Program-made: the position numbers and the translations under genes
The notes under the pieces: model-generated
What the model saw: the letters and a program-made list of their open reading frames with translations, nothing else
What the model was told of the DNA's origin: nothing
Databases searched by the model: none
Part shown: positions 33,783-42,601 of the stretch, piece by piece
How the letters are laid out: each line of letters opens with the position of its first letter
Position numbering within the stretch: position 1 is the first letter of the stretch
Origin: Merdiplasma sp905207905
Lineage (GTDB): Bacteria > Bacillota > Clostridia > Lachnospirales > Lachnospiraceae
Direction: 5' to 3'
Assembly: GCA_902475025.1 (NCBI GenBank)
Contig: CABRXX010000004.1
Span: 20,925-84,924 of the forward strand
Length of the DNA stretch: 64,000 bases

Positions 33783-34019
33783 AAATAGGGTTTTGGAGTT
33801 TTATGGATCGGAATAGTAGGCGATTAAATAAACGTTCATGAAATCAAATAAAATTTATTATGGTTTATAAAAGGAGTTATAGTATTAGGATACATTTAAA
33901 GATAAACGGGAATGTAATATAGATGAAACGATCATCCAGAACTTGATGAACTTATAAAGAATTTGATATCTGTCAGTTTTGAGTTAACAAAAAGATAAGA
34001 ATAAGGAGGGCTTGTGATT

Positions 34020-35543
34020 ATGAAAAATAGAATATATCTCTGCATAGATCTCAAGTCCTTCTATGCTTCCGTAGAATGTATCGAACGTGGCCTTGATCCG
34101 ATGACAACAAATCTTGTTGTGGCAGATACGTCTCGAACAGAGAAAACGATTTGCCTTGCAGTTTCTCCGGCGTTAAAGTGTTATGGAGTTCCTGGGAGAG
34201 CCAGATTATTCGAAGTAATTCAAAAAGTAAAACAGGCAAATTCTGTCCGTTTGCAGAAGGCTCCTGGCCATTGCTTTACAGGTTCATCGTATAATGCCAG
34301 GGAACTTACGATGGATCCGTCATTACGGCTGGACTATATTGCTGCACCGCCGAGAATGGCTCATTATATGGAACATAGCACACGGATTTATAATATCTAT
34401 CTGAAATACATCGCTCCAGAGGATATTCATGTCTATTCTATAGATGAAGTGTTTATTGATTTGACAACATATCTCAAAACAGCTGGTCTTACAGCCCATG
34501 AGTTTGCCATGAAGATTATCCATGATGTGTATCAGACAACCGGTATAACGGCAACAGCTGGTATAGGGACCAATATGTATCTGGCTAAAATTGCGATGGA
34601 TATAGTAGCTAAGCATATACCTGCAGATAAAGATGGTGTGCGTATTGCCGAATTAGACGAGATGTCTTATCGCAGGCAGTTATGGGATCATCGTCCCCTT
34701 ACTGATTTTTGGAGGGTTGGCCGTGGCTATGCTAAGAAGCTGGAAGAAAACGGACTGTTTACTATGGGTGATATTGCGCGTTGCTCCGTAGGGAAACCAA
34801 CAGATTTTCACAACGAAGATTTACTTTATAAGCTGTTTGGTGTAAATGCGGAACTGTTGATCGATCATGCATGGGGCTGGGAACCATGTACGATTGCTGA
34901 GGTGAAACAGTATAAGCCCGCTTCGAACAGTATTGGTTCAGGTCAAGTATTACATTGTCCGTATGAGTCGGAAAAGGCGAAATTGGTGGTTCGAGAAATG
35001 GTTGATCTCCTTGCTTTGGATTTGGTTGATAAAGGACTGGTCACAGACCAGATTGTTCTTACTGTGGGATATGATATAGAAAATTTGACAGATCTGAAGC
35101 GAAGTAAAGCATATAGGGGGCCAATTACAGTTGACAGCTATGGGCGGAAAATACCAAAGCATTCTCATGGAACGGCTAATATAGGGAGACAAACCTCTTC
35201 TGCAAAATTAATCACAGAAGCGGTGATGGAACTTTATGATCGAATTGTAAATCCATCCTTGTTAGTGCGGCGTTTGAATATGGCGGCAAATCATGTTGTG
35301 CCAGAAAAATCGCTATTAAACGATCTGCAAATAGAACAGCTGGAACTATTCACCGATTATGATGAATTGGAAAAACAACGAGAAGAAGAAAATGCTGCCT
35401 TAGAGCGTGAAAAGAAAATGCAGCAGACAATGTTAGCTATAAAAAAGAAATTCGGTAAAAATGCTATTCTGAAAGGTATGAACCTACAGGAAGGAGCGAC
35501 TGCCAAAGACCGGAATCAGCAGATTGGTGGTCATAAGGCGTAG
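34020..35543 (+). CDS. Y-family DNA polymerase, UmuC/DinB-type
   Basis: 507 residues from ATG 34020, 9 bases after AAGGAGGG (GTG 34014 is too close). Catalytic residues: Asp10 (CIDLKSFYASVE) and Asp142-Glu143 (YSIDEVFID). The C-terminal little-finger domain ('NSIGSGQVLHCPYESEKAKL') and charged tail ('EEENAALEREKKMQQTML') match the UmuC-like polymerases carried on integrative elements. It bypasses DNA damage. It forms a cargo block with the GNAT and YolD genes. No clear LexA box is found upstream. Confidence 0.88.
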   Translation: MKNRIYLCIDLKSFYASVECIERGLDPMTTNLVVADTSRTEKTICLAVSPALKCYGVPGRARLFEVIQKVKQANSVRLQKAPGHCFTGSSYNARELTMDPSLRLDYIAAPPRMAHYMEHSTRIYNIYLKYIAPEDIHVYSIDEVFIDLTTYLKTAGLTAHEFAMKIIHDVYQTTGITATAGIGTNMYLAKIAMDIVAKHIPADKDGVRIAELDEMSYRRQLWDHRPLTDFWRVGRGYAKKLEENGLFTMGDIARCSVGKPTDFHNEDLLYKLFGVNAELLIDHAWGWEPCTIAEVKQYKPASNSIGSGQVLHCPYESEKAKLVVREMVDLLALDLVDKGLVTDQIVLTVGYDIENLTDLKRSKAYRGPITVDSYGRKIPKHSHGTANIGRQTSSAKLITEAVMELYDRIVNPSLLVRRLNMAANHVVPEKSLLNDLQIEQLELFTDYDELEKQREEENAALEREKKMQQTMLAIKKKFGKNAILKGMNLQEGATAKDRNQQIGGHKA

Positions 35544-35576
35544 ATGTGAAAATTAGAGTTTGGGAGGGGGACAGAT

Positions 35577-36020
35577 ATGGAAATAAAAGAAATTAAAGAG
35601 AACAAAAAACAATTTCTTCCCTTGTTGTTGTTAGCCGATGAACAAGAGAACATGATAGACCAATATATTGACAGAGGAACGATGTATGTGTTGGAAGATA
35701 ATGGGATTAAATGTGAGTGTATAGTGACCGACGAGGGGAAAGGTGTTCTTGAAATCAAAAATATTGCAACTGAACCAGAATATCAGGGTAAGGGTTACGG
35801 TAAAGTGCTAATTGACTTTATTGCTACGAAATATAAAGGTAAGTATTCTATATTACAAGTTGGTACAGGAGATAGTCCATGGACCATTCCTTTTTATGAA
35901 AAATGCGGTTTTGTTCGCTCTCACAGTATTAAAAATTTCTTTATAGATAATTATGAACACCCCATTTATGAATGTGGTGTTCAATTAGTAGATATGATTT
36001 ATTTACAGAAAAACATATAA
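35577..36020 (+). CDS. GNAT-family N-acetyltransferase
   Basis: 147 residues with the acetyl-CoA motif 'ATEPEYQGKGYGKVLIDFI' (about 68-86; Q-G-K-G-Y-G) and a later 'PFYEKCGFVRS' typical of GNAT enzymes. The substrate is unknown; some relatives acetylate small amines or antibiotics. It sits between the polymerase and YolD genes and may be a passenger. GGGAGGGGG lies before the ATG. Confidence 0.85.
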   Translation: MEIKEIKENKKQFLPLLLLADEQENMIDQYIDRGTMYVLEDNGIKCECIVTDEGKGVLEIKNIATEPEYQGKGYGKVLIDFIATKYKGKYSILQVGTGDSPWTIPFYEKCGFVRSHSIKNFFIDNYEHPIYECGVQLVDMIYLQKNI

Positions 36021-36045
36021 ATTCCAGTTTTGAGGGGTGAGCATT

Positions 36046-36462
36046 ATGGGAAAATACGATGGTATTATCAATCTGCCACACCATACTTCTCCTAAGAGAC
36101 TTCGTATGTCAATGCTTGACCGCGCGGCTCAGTTCTCTCCATTTGCTGCTCTGACCGGTTATGATTCTGCCATAAAAGAGACAGCCCGGCTTACAGAGGA
36201 ACGTATTGAGTTGGATGAAAATGAACAGGAAGCGTTGGATGTGCAGCTTCAGATAATTCGGGAACACTTAAAAGAGAAGCCGGAAATTACGGTCACATAT
36301 TTTCAGCAAGATGTTCGGAAAGCGGGTGGAGCATATCTTTCTTTGACCGGAAATGTAAAGCAAATAGATGACTATGAGAAGTGTATTGTTATGATGGATA
36401 AACAGAAAATACCCGTTGAAAATGTTATAAGTGTGGATGGAGAGATATTCAGATCAATCTAA
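36046..36462 (+). CDS. YolD-like protein
   Basis: 138 residues from ATG 36046 (GAGGGGTGAG upstream). YolD pattern: 'HHTSPKRLRMSMLDRAAQFSPFAALTGYD' at about 12-40, then a charged helix and a beta-rich end ('TVTYFQQDVRKAGGAYLSLTGNVKQID'). YolD-like proteins regularly accompany UmuC/UvrX-type polymerases, supporting a DNA damage tolerance pair. Followed by the large palindrome. Confidence 0.85.
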   Translation: MGKYDGIINLPHHTSPKRLRMSMLDRAAQFSPFAALTGYDSAIKETARLTEERIELDENEQEALDVQLQIIREHLKEKPEITVTYFQQDVRKAGGAYLSLTGNVKQIDDYEKCIVMMDKQKIPVENVISVDGEIFRSI

Positions 36463-36496
36463 AATGAATTTGCATATTTTGTTTTTTAGACATAAT

Positions 36497-36626
36497 AAAA
36501 AGGAGATGTTGCAAAACACCGCCGGTGGCACCCTTTCGGGTGATTTTTCTCCGAAAAATACCATCTTTTCGGAGAAAAATCACCCGAAAATCCACCGGAA
36601 GTAATATTTTGCAACATCTCCTTTTT
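36497..36626. terminator. 130-bp near-perfect palindrome, two-way terminator or MITE-like element
   Basis: Outer arms of 20 bases (36497-36516 and 36607-36626) are perfect inverse copies; CCGGTGG (36522-36528) pairs with CCACCGG (36592-36598); inner arms of 24 bases (36534-36557 and 36566-36589) are perfect, with an 8-base loop. Each side ends in a T-run in the outward direction. It lies between convergent genes. A smaller relative (TGCTGCAAAAT core) is the terminator at 49842. Confidence 0.8.
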
Positions 36627-36634
36627 ATAAATTT

Positions 36635-37057
36635 TTAGGCAGCTGTTGTCTTAGCGGTTACTGTCTTTGTCTTTTTCAGATAAAGGGCGATCTCAGACAC
36701 TACGAAGCTGGCGGCCATCAGGCCTACGCACAGCAGCAGTTCGTTGATCTGGGCGAAAGGCTCGATACCGTAGATGGTATCCGCGATGGGCCAAATGATC
36801 TTGCGGGCAGCCATAAGAAGGCCAATGCCGCTGCCGGCGCATAAGATCACAGGGGCAAAGCCGGCCAGTTTATTGATCAGCAGCATCGCCAGCCCGATCA
36901 CAGCAGCTGCTGCCAGCAGAACGCATACGGTAGAGTTGAAGATCGGCTCCTTGTACTGCATTTTGCTGACTTTTGTTCCATACATCACAGCGGATGCCAC
37001 GCAGAGCAGGGCAGCCACTACACCGACATAAAAGCCGGAGGCTTTTTTGGTTATCAT
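36635..37057 (-). CDS. Small four-helix membrane protein divergent from the GH3 operon
   Basis: 140 residues from the ATG at 37057 (minus strand) with AAGGAG upstream. Four membrane helices lie at about 8-25, 41-62, 66-84 and 107-128; the end is Lys/Thr-rich. I do not recognise the family. It has a strong promoter of its own (37146-37174) and shares a control region with the permuted GH3, which suggests a role in the same glycoside response. Confidence 0.6.
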   Translation of the reverse strand: MITKKASGFYVGVVAALLCVASAVMYGTKVSKMQYKEPIFNSTVCVLLAAAAVIGLAMLLINKLAGFAPVILCAGSGIGLLMAARKIIWPIADTIYGIEPFAQINELLLCVGLMAASFVVSEIALYLKKTKTVTAKTTAA

Positions 37058-37145
37058 AAAATGAACTCCTTTCCGCTTGCAGGGAACCGCATTTTCCCTG
37101 AACTCAATAGAATGATCAGCAGCAAGGCGCATTTGACTAAAAACA

Positions 37146-37174
37146 TTATGGCATGGAACGGGTTTTCTGTCAAA
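37146..37174 (-). promoter_or_regulatory. Promoter of the small membrane protein gene
   Basis: Read on the minus strand: TTGACA, 17 bases, CATAAT. The strong -35 box suggests it needs no activator. Confidence 0.72.
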
Positions 37175-37223
37175 CTGATGAAAGAGGCAGATTTTGGCGT
37201 GGAAAGACAAAAATAAACTGTTT

Positions 37224-37254
37224 ACGACAGAAAAAGCATAATATACGACAGAAA
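37224..37254 (+). promoter_or_regulatory. Paired direct repeat, operator candidate 1
   Basis: ACGACAGAAA occurs at 37224-37233 and 37245-37254, ten of ten identical, with a 21-base period. This is the spacing of LytTR-type operators. It lies 50 bases upstream of the minus-strand promoter. Confidence 0.55.
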
Positions 37255-37303
37255 GCAGCGATCGAATGGGAATATACTGCGTGAGCATTCCCAAAACCCC
37301 CTT

Positions 37304-37331
37304 GCGACAAACCGCAGATTATACACGACAA
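37304..37331 (+). promoter_or_regulatory. Paired direct repeat, operator candidate 2
   Basis: GCGACAA (37304) and ACGACAA (37325), 21-base period, end about 10 bases before the poor -35 region of the GH3 promoter, the usual activator position. Confidence 0.55.
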
Positions 37332-37364
37332 GGGCAGTGACTTTAAAAAATAAGAAAAATTACA

Positions 37365-37370
37365 TATAAT
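37365..37370 (+). promoter_or_regulatory. -10 box of the GH3-GH2-symporter operon
   Basis: TATAAT with no recognisable -35 box 17 bases upstream, consistent with activator-dependent expression from the paired repeat just before it. Confidence 0.5.
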
Positions 37371-37558
37371 AAAGAGAACTACGGGTACATGTTTTGTACA
37401 GGATTTCTGCCGGAGGTTGCGCATTTGATGGTTCCAGGCGGCGATGCCGGCAAGAGGTACAAAACGTTTGCGGATTGCTACCGCATGGCAGACGCAGCAG
37501 TACGAGGAAGTTAAAGCCAACAATAAGAATATTTTTGAGGAAAGAGAGGAGACTGCAT

Positions 37559-40500
37559 ATGAAGTCCTCAACAAAGAGAACGCTGAAAAAGGTGTTTACC
37601 AACATCATGGTAGTGCTGCTGGTGCTGGTATATTTCGGCAACTCCATTGCCAATGAGTTTGCCGGTCAGATCAATTCCTTTCTGGGTATCTCCACCTCCA
37701 AGATGGTGAACAAGGATGGAAGCCCGGTGGATGAAAATGCTTATCCCCGCTATTATGAGAGTGAATACAAATCCGTAGCGGAGTTAAAGGCGGCAGGTCT
37801 TGCAAAGGTTCGGGAGGTGGAAGGCGAAGGCGCCGTTCTGCTGAAAAATGAGAACAATACCCTGCCCCTGAAAGAAAAAGAGGTTTCTTTATTCGGAGCC
37901 ACCGCCATTTCTCCGGTATATGGTGGAACAGGTTCAGGAGCGGTATCTTCCGCAGATGCTCCTTCCTACACCCAGGTGCTGACTGAGGGCGGGTTTACGG
38001 TGGTAAACGAGGCTCTTTTAGACTGGTATGTAGAGGAAGAAAAGGGACGGGATTTTGACGAAGGAAATATCAACGAGGCATCCTGGAAACAGATCAGTAA
38101 GTCGGATGCAGTGGATTCCTTCGGAAAAGGAGAGACTGCCATCTTCGTGGTAGGACGTGTAGGCGGCGAGGCCAATGACTTAAAGAGTGTAAATCACGAT
38201 GACGGTAAAAACGGCGACTACCTGACGCTGAACAAAAATGAGCGCTCCACGCTGGAGGGCCTGAAGGAATTAAAAGATGAGGGAAAGATTTCCTCCATTG
38301 TAGTTCTCATCAACAGTGCAAATCCCATTTCAGCAGAATTTATCAATGATGAAGACTACGGCATCGATGCAGCACTGTGGATTGGCTCGGTAGGACAGAC
38401 CGGATTGTATGCAGTGTCTGACATTCTTTCCGGAGCTGTGAACCCCTCCGGTTCTCTGCCGGATACCTGGTGGACGGACAATCTGCTGGATCCTGCAATG
38501 GCCAATTTCGGAAGCTATACCTATGAGGGCGCTGACCAGTATGATTTCGGTTCCCATGGACGGGTGTTCAATACATACGTTGTTTACCAGGAAGGTATCT
38601 ACGTGGGATACCGGTATACGGAGACCAGATATGAGGACGTGGTTCTTGGAACTCCCAAGGCCGGGGATTTTGAATATGAGGATGTGGTAGCCTATCCCTT
38701 TGGTTACGGCTTAAGTTATTCTACCTTTGAATTGTCTGATATGAAGGTGGAAAAGAGCGGCGAAGGCATGGATACTGCTTATACTGTGACCGTGAATGTG
38801 ACCAATACCGGTGATGTGGCCGGAAAGAAGACGGTACAGATCTATGCCCAGAAGCCTTACACTGAGTATGATAAAGAAAATCAGATCGAGAAGGCTGCAG
38901 TGGAGCTGGTAGGATACGGCAAGACCCAGGTTCTGGAACCGGGTGCCAGCGAGACGGTAACCGTGGAGGTACCGGAATACTTCCTTACGTCCTATGACGC
39001 TTACAACAGCGGCGTATACATTCTGGATGAGGGTACCTATTACTTTACCGCAGCGGACAACGCCCATGCGGCAGTGAACAATATCCTGGCTGCCAAAGGC
39101 AAAAAGGCTGCTGACGGCATGACTGAGGATGGAAATAAGGATATGACCTACAGCGTGGAGTATGAGTTTGACAACACCACCTACTCCAAGGCTTACGGTA
39201 CCGGAAACGATGTAACCAGTCTGTTCGCAGCGGCAGATATCAACCGTTACGAAGGAAGGGGAGATAACTCTGTCACCTATGTTTCCAGAAATGACTGGGA
39301 AGGAACTACCATGCTGTTCACCCCGGATGATGACGAGGGATACAACACCAACTATGTGAAGCTGGCCATGACGGATCAGATTGCAGCCGATGCAGTGCTG
39401 GATGATGCGGATCTTCCGGAAAATGATGGAGACTGGCCGGTAATGGGCTCTGAGGAAACCGAGTATCAGCTGATTGATATGCTGAAGGACGAGGCTGGCA
39501 ATGAGATTGCATACGATGATCCCAAGTGGGATGACTTCCTGGATCAGCTCACTTTCCAGCAGCTGAGCAAGCTGTGCGCAGTGGGACTTCGTATGACAGT
39601 GGCAGTTCAGGAGATTGGTAAGCCGGAGACTCTGGATCACAACGGTCCCAGCGGTGTGACTCAGGCTTATAACATCGGACCCAACGGCTATGCAAACCAG
39701 ACCAACGACCCGGATAAGACGTTAACCGGTACCTGTTATCCCTGTAACGGAATTCTTGCAGCTACCTTCAATGACAAGCTGGTCGAGGAGGTAGGAACCC
39801 TCATCGGTGAGGATGCTATGTGGGCAGGCTATGCCGGTTTCTACGGAACTGGTCTGAATATCCACAGAACGCCCTACGCAGGCCGTGTGTTTGAGTATTA
39901 CTCTGAGGACGGTATTTTAACCGGTCTGATCGCAGCGGCTGAGACCAAGGCGATCCAGTCCAAGGGCGTGTATGTGTACAACAAGCACTTTGTATTAAAT
40001 GATCAGGAAGAGCAGCGTCAGGGTATCGGTACCTGGTGTAATGAGCAGGCTTTGCGGGAACTGTATCTGAGAGCCTTCGAGCTTCCTATTGTATATGCAG
40101 ATGCAAAATGCGTGATGACAGCCTTCAACCGTCTGGGTGCAGTATGGTCCGGCGCTATGTATGATCTTCAGACTGCATGGCTGAGAGGCGAGGCTGGAAT
40201 GAGCGGATTTGCAGTGACCGATATGTATGATGCAAGCTATATGTCCAAACCTCATGAGGTGCTGGCTGGAAACGATATTCCGGATAACTATCCCGGAGTA
40301 AGCGGAACAAAGGTAGAAGGAGCTGCAACAGATCTTGGATTTGAGTTTGCCAAGTATGCTCCCGAGGCTTCTGAGGAGAATGCGCCTCTGGCAAGAGCTA
40401 TGAGAGAGTCCGCTCACCGCATCCTGTACACTGTGGTACATTCCAGAGGAATGGACGGCATCAGCGCCGACACCAAGATTGTTCAGGTAACGCCCTGGTG

Positions 40501-40615
40501 GTCCACGGCACTGACTACTGCACAGTATGTGCTGCTGGCTCTTTCTATTCTTGGCATTGTCCTTCTGATTCTGGATATTGCAGGCATCAGCCTGAAAAAG
40601 AAGAAGCAGGACTAG
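37559..40615 (+). CDS. Membrane-anchored GH3 beta-glycosidase with permuted domain order
   Basis: 1018 residues from ATG 37559 (GAGAGGAG about 9 bases upstream). Membrane helices lie at about 12-30 and near the C-terminus (about 985-1008), before 'KKKKQD'. The usual C-terminal GH3 domain comes first ('GAVLLKNENNTLPL', 'SGSLPDTWW'), then a fibronectin III-like domain ('PFGYGLSYSTF'), and the catalytic barrel last ('LDHNGPSGV', 'KHFVLNDQE', nucleophile Asp888 in 'GFAVTDMYD'). This permuted order is known from some ruminal beta-glucosidases. It probably cleaves beta-glycosides at the cell surface. Confidence 0.87.
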   Translation: MKSSTKRTLKKVFTNIMVVLLVLVYFGNSIANEFAGQINSFLGISTSKMVNKDGSPVDENAYPRYYESEYKSVAELKAAGLAKVREVEGEGAVLLKNENNTLPLKEKEVSLFGATAISPVYGGTGSGAVSSADAPSYTQVLTEGGFTVVNEALLDWYVEEEKGRDFDEGNINEASWKQISKSDAVDSFGKGETAIFVVGRVGGEANDLKSVNHDDGKNGDYLTLNKNERSTLEGLKELKDEGKISSIVVLINSANPISAEFINDEDYGIDAALWIGSVGQTGLYAVSDILSGAVNPSGSLPDTWWTDNLLDPAMANFGSYTYEGADQYDFGSHGRVFNTYVVYQEGIYVGYRYTETRYEDVVLGTPKAGDFEYEDVVAYPFGYGLSYSTFELSDMKVEKSGEGMDTAYTVTVNVTNTGDVAGKKTVQIYAQKPYTEYDKENQIEKAAVELVGYGKTQVLEPGASETVTVEVPEYFLTSYDAYNSGVYILDEGTYYFTAADNAHAAVNNILAAKGKKAADGMTEDGNKDMTYSVEYEFDNTTYSKAYGTGNDVTSLFAAADINRYEGRGDNSVTYVSRNDWEGTTMLFTPDDDEGYNTNYVKLAMTDQIAADAVLDDADLPENDGDWPVMGSEETEYQLIDMLKDEAGNEIAYDDPKWDDFLDQLTFQQLSKLCAVGLRMTVAVQEIGKPETLDHNGPSGVTQAYNIGPNGYANQTNDPDKTLTGTCYPCNGILAATFNDKLVEEVGTLIGEDAMWAGYAGFYGTGLNIHRTPYAGRVFEYYSEDGILTGLIAAAETKAIQSKGVYVYNKHFVLNDQEEQRQGIGTWCNEQALRELYLRAFELPIVYADAKCVMTAFNRLGAVWSGAMYDLQTAWLRGEAGMSGFAVTDMYDASYMSKPHEVLAGNDIPDNYPGVSGTKVEGAATDLGFEFAKYAPEASEENAPLARAMRESAHRILYTVVHSRGMDGISADTKIVQVTPWWSTALTTAQYVLLALSILGIVLLILDIAGISLKKKKQD

Positions 40616-40627
40616 GAAAGGAGAACT

Positions 40628-42556
40628 ATGATAAGACGGGAAAGTCTCTTAAATCAGGAGTGGCAGTTTGCCGCTCCTGGGAAAACTAAGACCCGGATCC
40701 GCCTTCCCCACACCTGGAACAATCTGGATGGGCAGGACGGAGGAAATGATTATTTCCGGGGTACCTGCACCTATGATACTGTTTTTTTGGCGCCGGAGTT
40801 TGACGCTGAAAACGAGTGCGTGTATCTGGAATTTGACGGAGTCAACGCCACTGCGGATGTGACAGTAAACGGAACCGCCTGCTGCCATCATGACGGCGGC
40901 TATTCCACCTTCCGGGTGGAGGTGACAGGGCTTCTTAAGAAAGAAAACCAGCTTACCGTGTCTGTGGACAACAGTGTCAATGACCATGTATATCCCCAGA
41001 AAGCAGATTTTACTTTCTATGGCGGTATTTACCGGGATGTAAAGCTGATCGTAGTAAATAAAAAGCATTTTGACATGGATTTTTATGGAGGCAAGGGAGT
41101 AAAGCTCACTCCTGTGCTGGAGGGGAATCAGGCCACTGTGACTGTGGAGAGCTGGAACAATGCTCCGGAGGCTTCTGTGGAAGTGATGATCCTGGATCAG
41201 GAGGGAAAAGCAGCTGCCTTTGGAAAAGGCCCAAAGGCGGTGCTTTCTCTGGATAATCCCCATAAATGGGACGGCATTGCAGATCCCTATCTGTATACGG
41301 CTGTGGTGCAGTTAAAGGACGGCGGGATCCTGGTGGATGAGGTACAGCTTCGCTTCGGGCTTCGTTCTTTCTATGTGGACAAGGATAAGGGATTTTTCCT
41401 GAACGGCCGCAGCTATCCTCTTCGGGGCGTTTCCCGCCATCAGGACCGAAAGGCTCTGGGAAATGCCTTGAGCGCCAACGAACACGATCAGGATCTGGAG
41501 CTGATCCGGGAGATGGGAACCAATTCCATCCGTCTGGCTCACTATCAGCACAGTCAGTATTTTTATGATAAGTGCGATGAGATGGGCTTCGTAGTATGGG
41601 CGGAGATCCCCTATATTTCCGAGCATTTGCCTAAGGGACGGGAGAATACCGTATCTCAGATGAAAGAGCTGATCGTTCAGAATTATCATCATGCATCCAT
41701 TGTCTGCTGGGGCGTGTCCAATGAGATCACGATTTCCACCAAGGATAAGAAGGATATGCTGGACAACCACAGAATGCTCAATGATCTCTGCCATGAGATG
41801 GACAGCACCCGCCTTACCACCCTTGCCTGCTATGCCATGTGCGGTCCTTTCAACAAGGTGGCGCATATTACAGACCTGGTGGGCTGGAATCTGTATCTGG
41901 GCTGGTATGTGCCGGGACTGTTTTTGAATGATCTGTGGATTAACTTCTTCCATCTGGTATATCCCAAACGTCCGCTGTGTTTTTCGGAGTATGGCTGCGA
42001 GGCCATGACCAATCTTCACTCGGAGAAGCCCAGGAGAGGGGATCATTCGGAGGAATATCAGGCCAAGTATCATGAGTTTATGCTCCGCTGTTTTGAGCGT
42101 CATCCCTATATGTGGGGGAATTATGTGTGGAATATGTTCGATTTTGCTGCAGACGCCAGAGATCAGGGCGGCGAGCCGGGAATGAATCACAAGGGTCTGG
42201 TAACCTTTGACCGGAAGATCAAAAAGGACAGCTTCTATCTGTATAAGGCATTCTGGAGCCAGGATCCTTTTGTCCATATCGCAGGAAAACGGATGGAAGA
42301 CCGGACAGGAAGCAGCACCAAGATCACCGTGTATACCAACCAGCCCCATGTGAAGCTGTTCTGCAACGGCAAGCTGGTGGGAGAGGCAGATGCGGACCGG
42401 ATCGTGACCTTTAAGGTTCCTCTGGAGGCGGTAAGCTGCATTGAGGCCCAGGCCGGCGATCAGAAGGATCAGGCCGTATTTAAAAAAGTAAACGCTCCTA
42501 ATCCGGCTTATCGGCTGAAAAAGGAGAAAAACCGTCAGAAGAGCAACTGGGTGTAA
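40628..42556 (+). CDS. GH2 family beta-galactosidase-like enzyme
   Basis: 642 residues, no signal peptide, so cytoplasmic. Sugar-binding jelly roll about 1-165, an immunoglobulin-like domain to about 250, then the barrel with acid/base Glu366 (CWGVSNEI) and nucleophile Glu454 (FSEYGCEA), followed by 'YMWGNYVWNMFDFAADARDQGG'. The end is a short beta domain. Twelve bases after the GH3 gene and before a symporter gene: it likely hydrolyses the imported glycoside. Exact sugar unknown (galactoside or glucuronide possible). Confidence 0.87.
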   Translation: MIRRESLLNQEWQFAAPGKTKTRIRLPHTWNNLDGQDGGNDYFRGTCTYDTVFLAPEFDAENECVYLEFDGVNATADVTVNGTACCHHDGGYSTFRVEVTGLLKKENQLTVSVDNSVNDHVYPQKADFTFYGGIYRDVKLIVVNKKHFDMDFYGGKGVKLTPVLEGNQATVTVESWNNAPEASVEVMILDQEGKAAAFGKGPKAVLSLDNPHKWDGIADPYLYTAVVQLKDGGILVDEVQLRFGLRSFYVDKDKGFFLNGRSYPLRGVSRHQDRKALGNALSANEHDQDLELIREMGTNSIRLAHYQHSQYFYDKCDEMGFVVWAEIPYISEHLPKGRENTVSQMKELIVQNYHHASIVCWGVSNEITISTKDKKDMLDNHRMLNDLCHEMDSTRLTTLACYAMCGPFNKVAHITDLVGWNLYLGWYVPGLFLNDLWINFFHLVYPKRPLCFSEYGCEAMTNLHSEKPRRGDHSEEYQAKYHEFMLRCFERHPYMWGNYVWNMFDFAADARDQGGEPGMNHKGLVTFDRKIKKDSFYLYKAFWSQDPFVHIAGKRMEDRTGSSTKITVYTNQPHVKLFCNGKLVGEADADRIVTFKVPLEAVSCIEAQAGDQKDQAVFKKVNAPNPAYRLKKEKNRQKSNWV

Positions 42557-42601
42557 TCCCGTCTAGTGACGGAAACGAAGATAAGAAAGGAGCTTTTATT
42601 T

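Larger units (their letters stand above)
37058..37558. other. 501-base divergent control region
   Basis: It contains, left to right: the minus-strand promoter (37146-37174), two pairs of direct repeats (37224-37254, 37304-37331), the GH3 -10 box (37365-37370) and an about 180-base GH3 leader with no riboswitch I can name. Confidence 0.6.

Noticed and set aside
33890..33960. Short frame (about 19 codons, FKDKRECNIDETIIQNLMNL region) before the polymerase gene
   Set aside because: It has no start codon or ribosome-binding site and is too short to assign; possibly a remnant but not supportable.
33783..34019. LexA/SOS box before the UmuC-like polymerase
   Set aside because: CGTTC and GAAC half-sites occur but do not form a proper palindrome with the right spacing.
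41312..42349. Long minus-strand open frame opposite the GH2 gene (and a similar one at 42596-43546)
   Set aside because: Both lie fully inside real genes with catalytic motifs on the plus strand and have no start signals.
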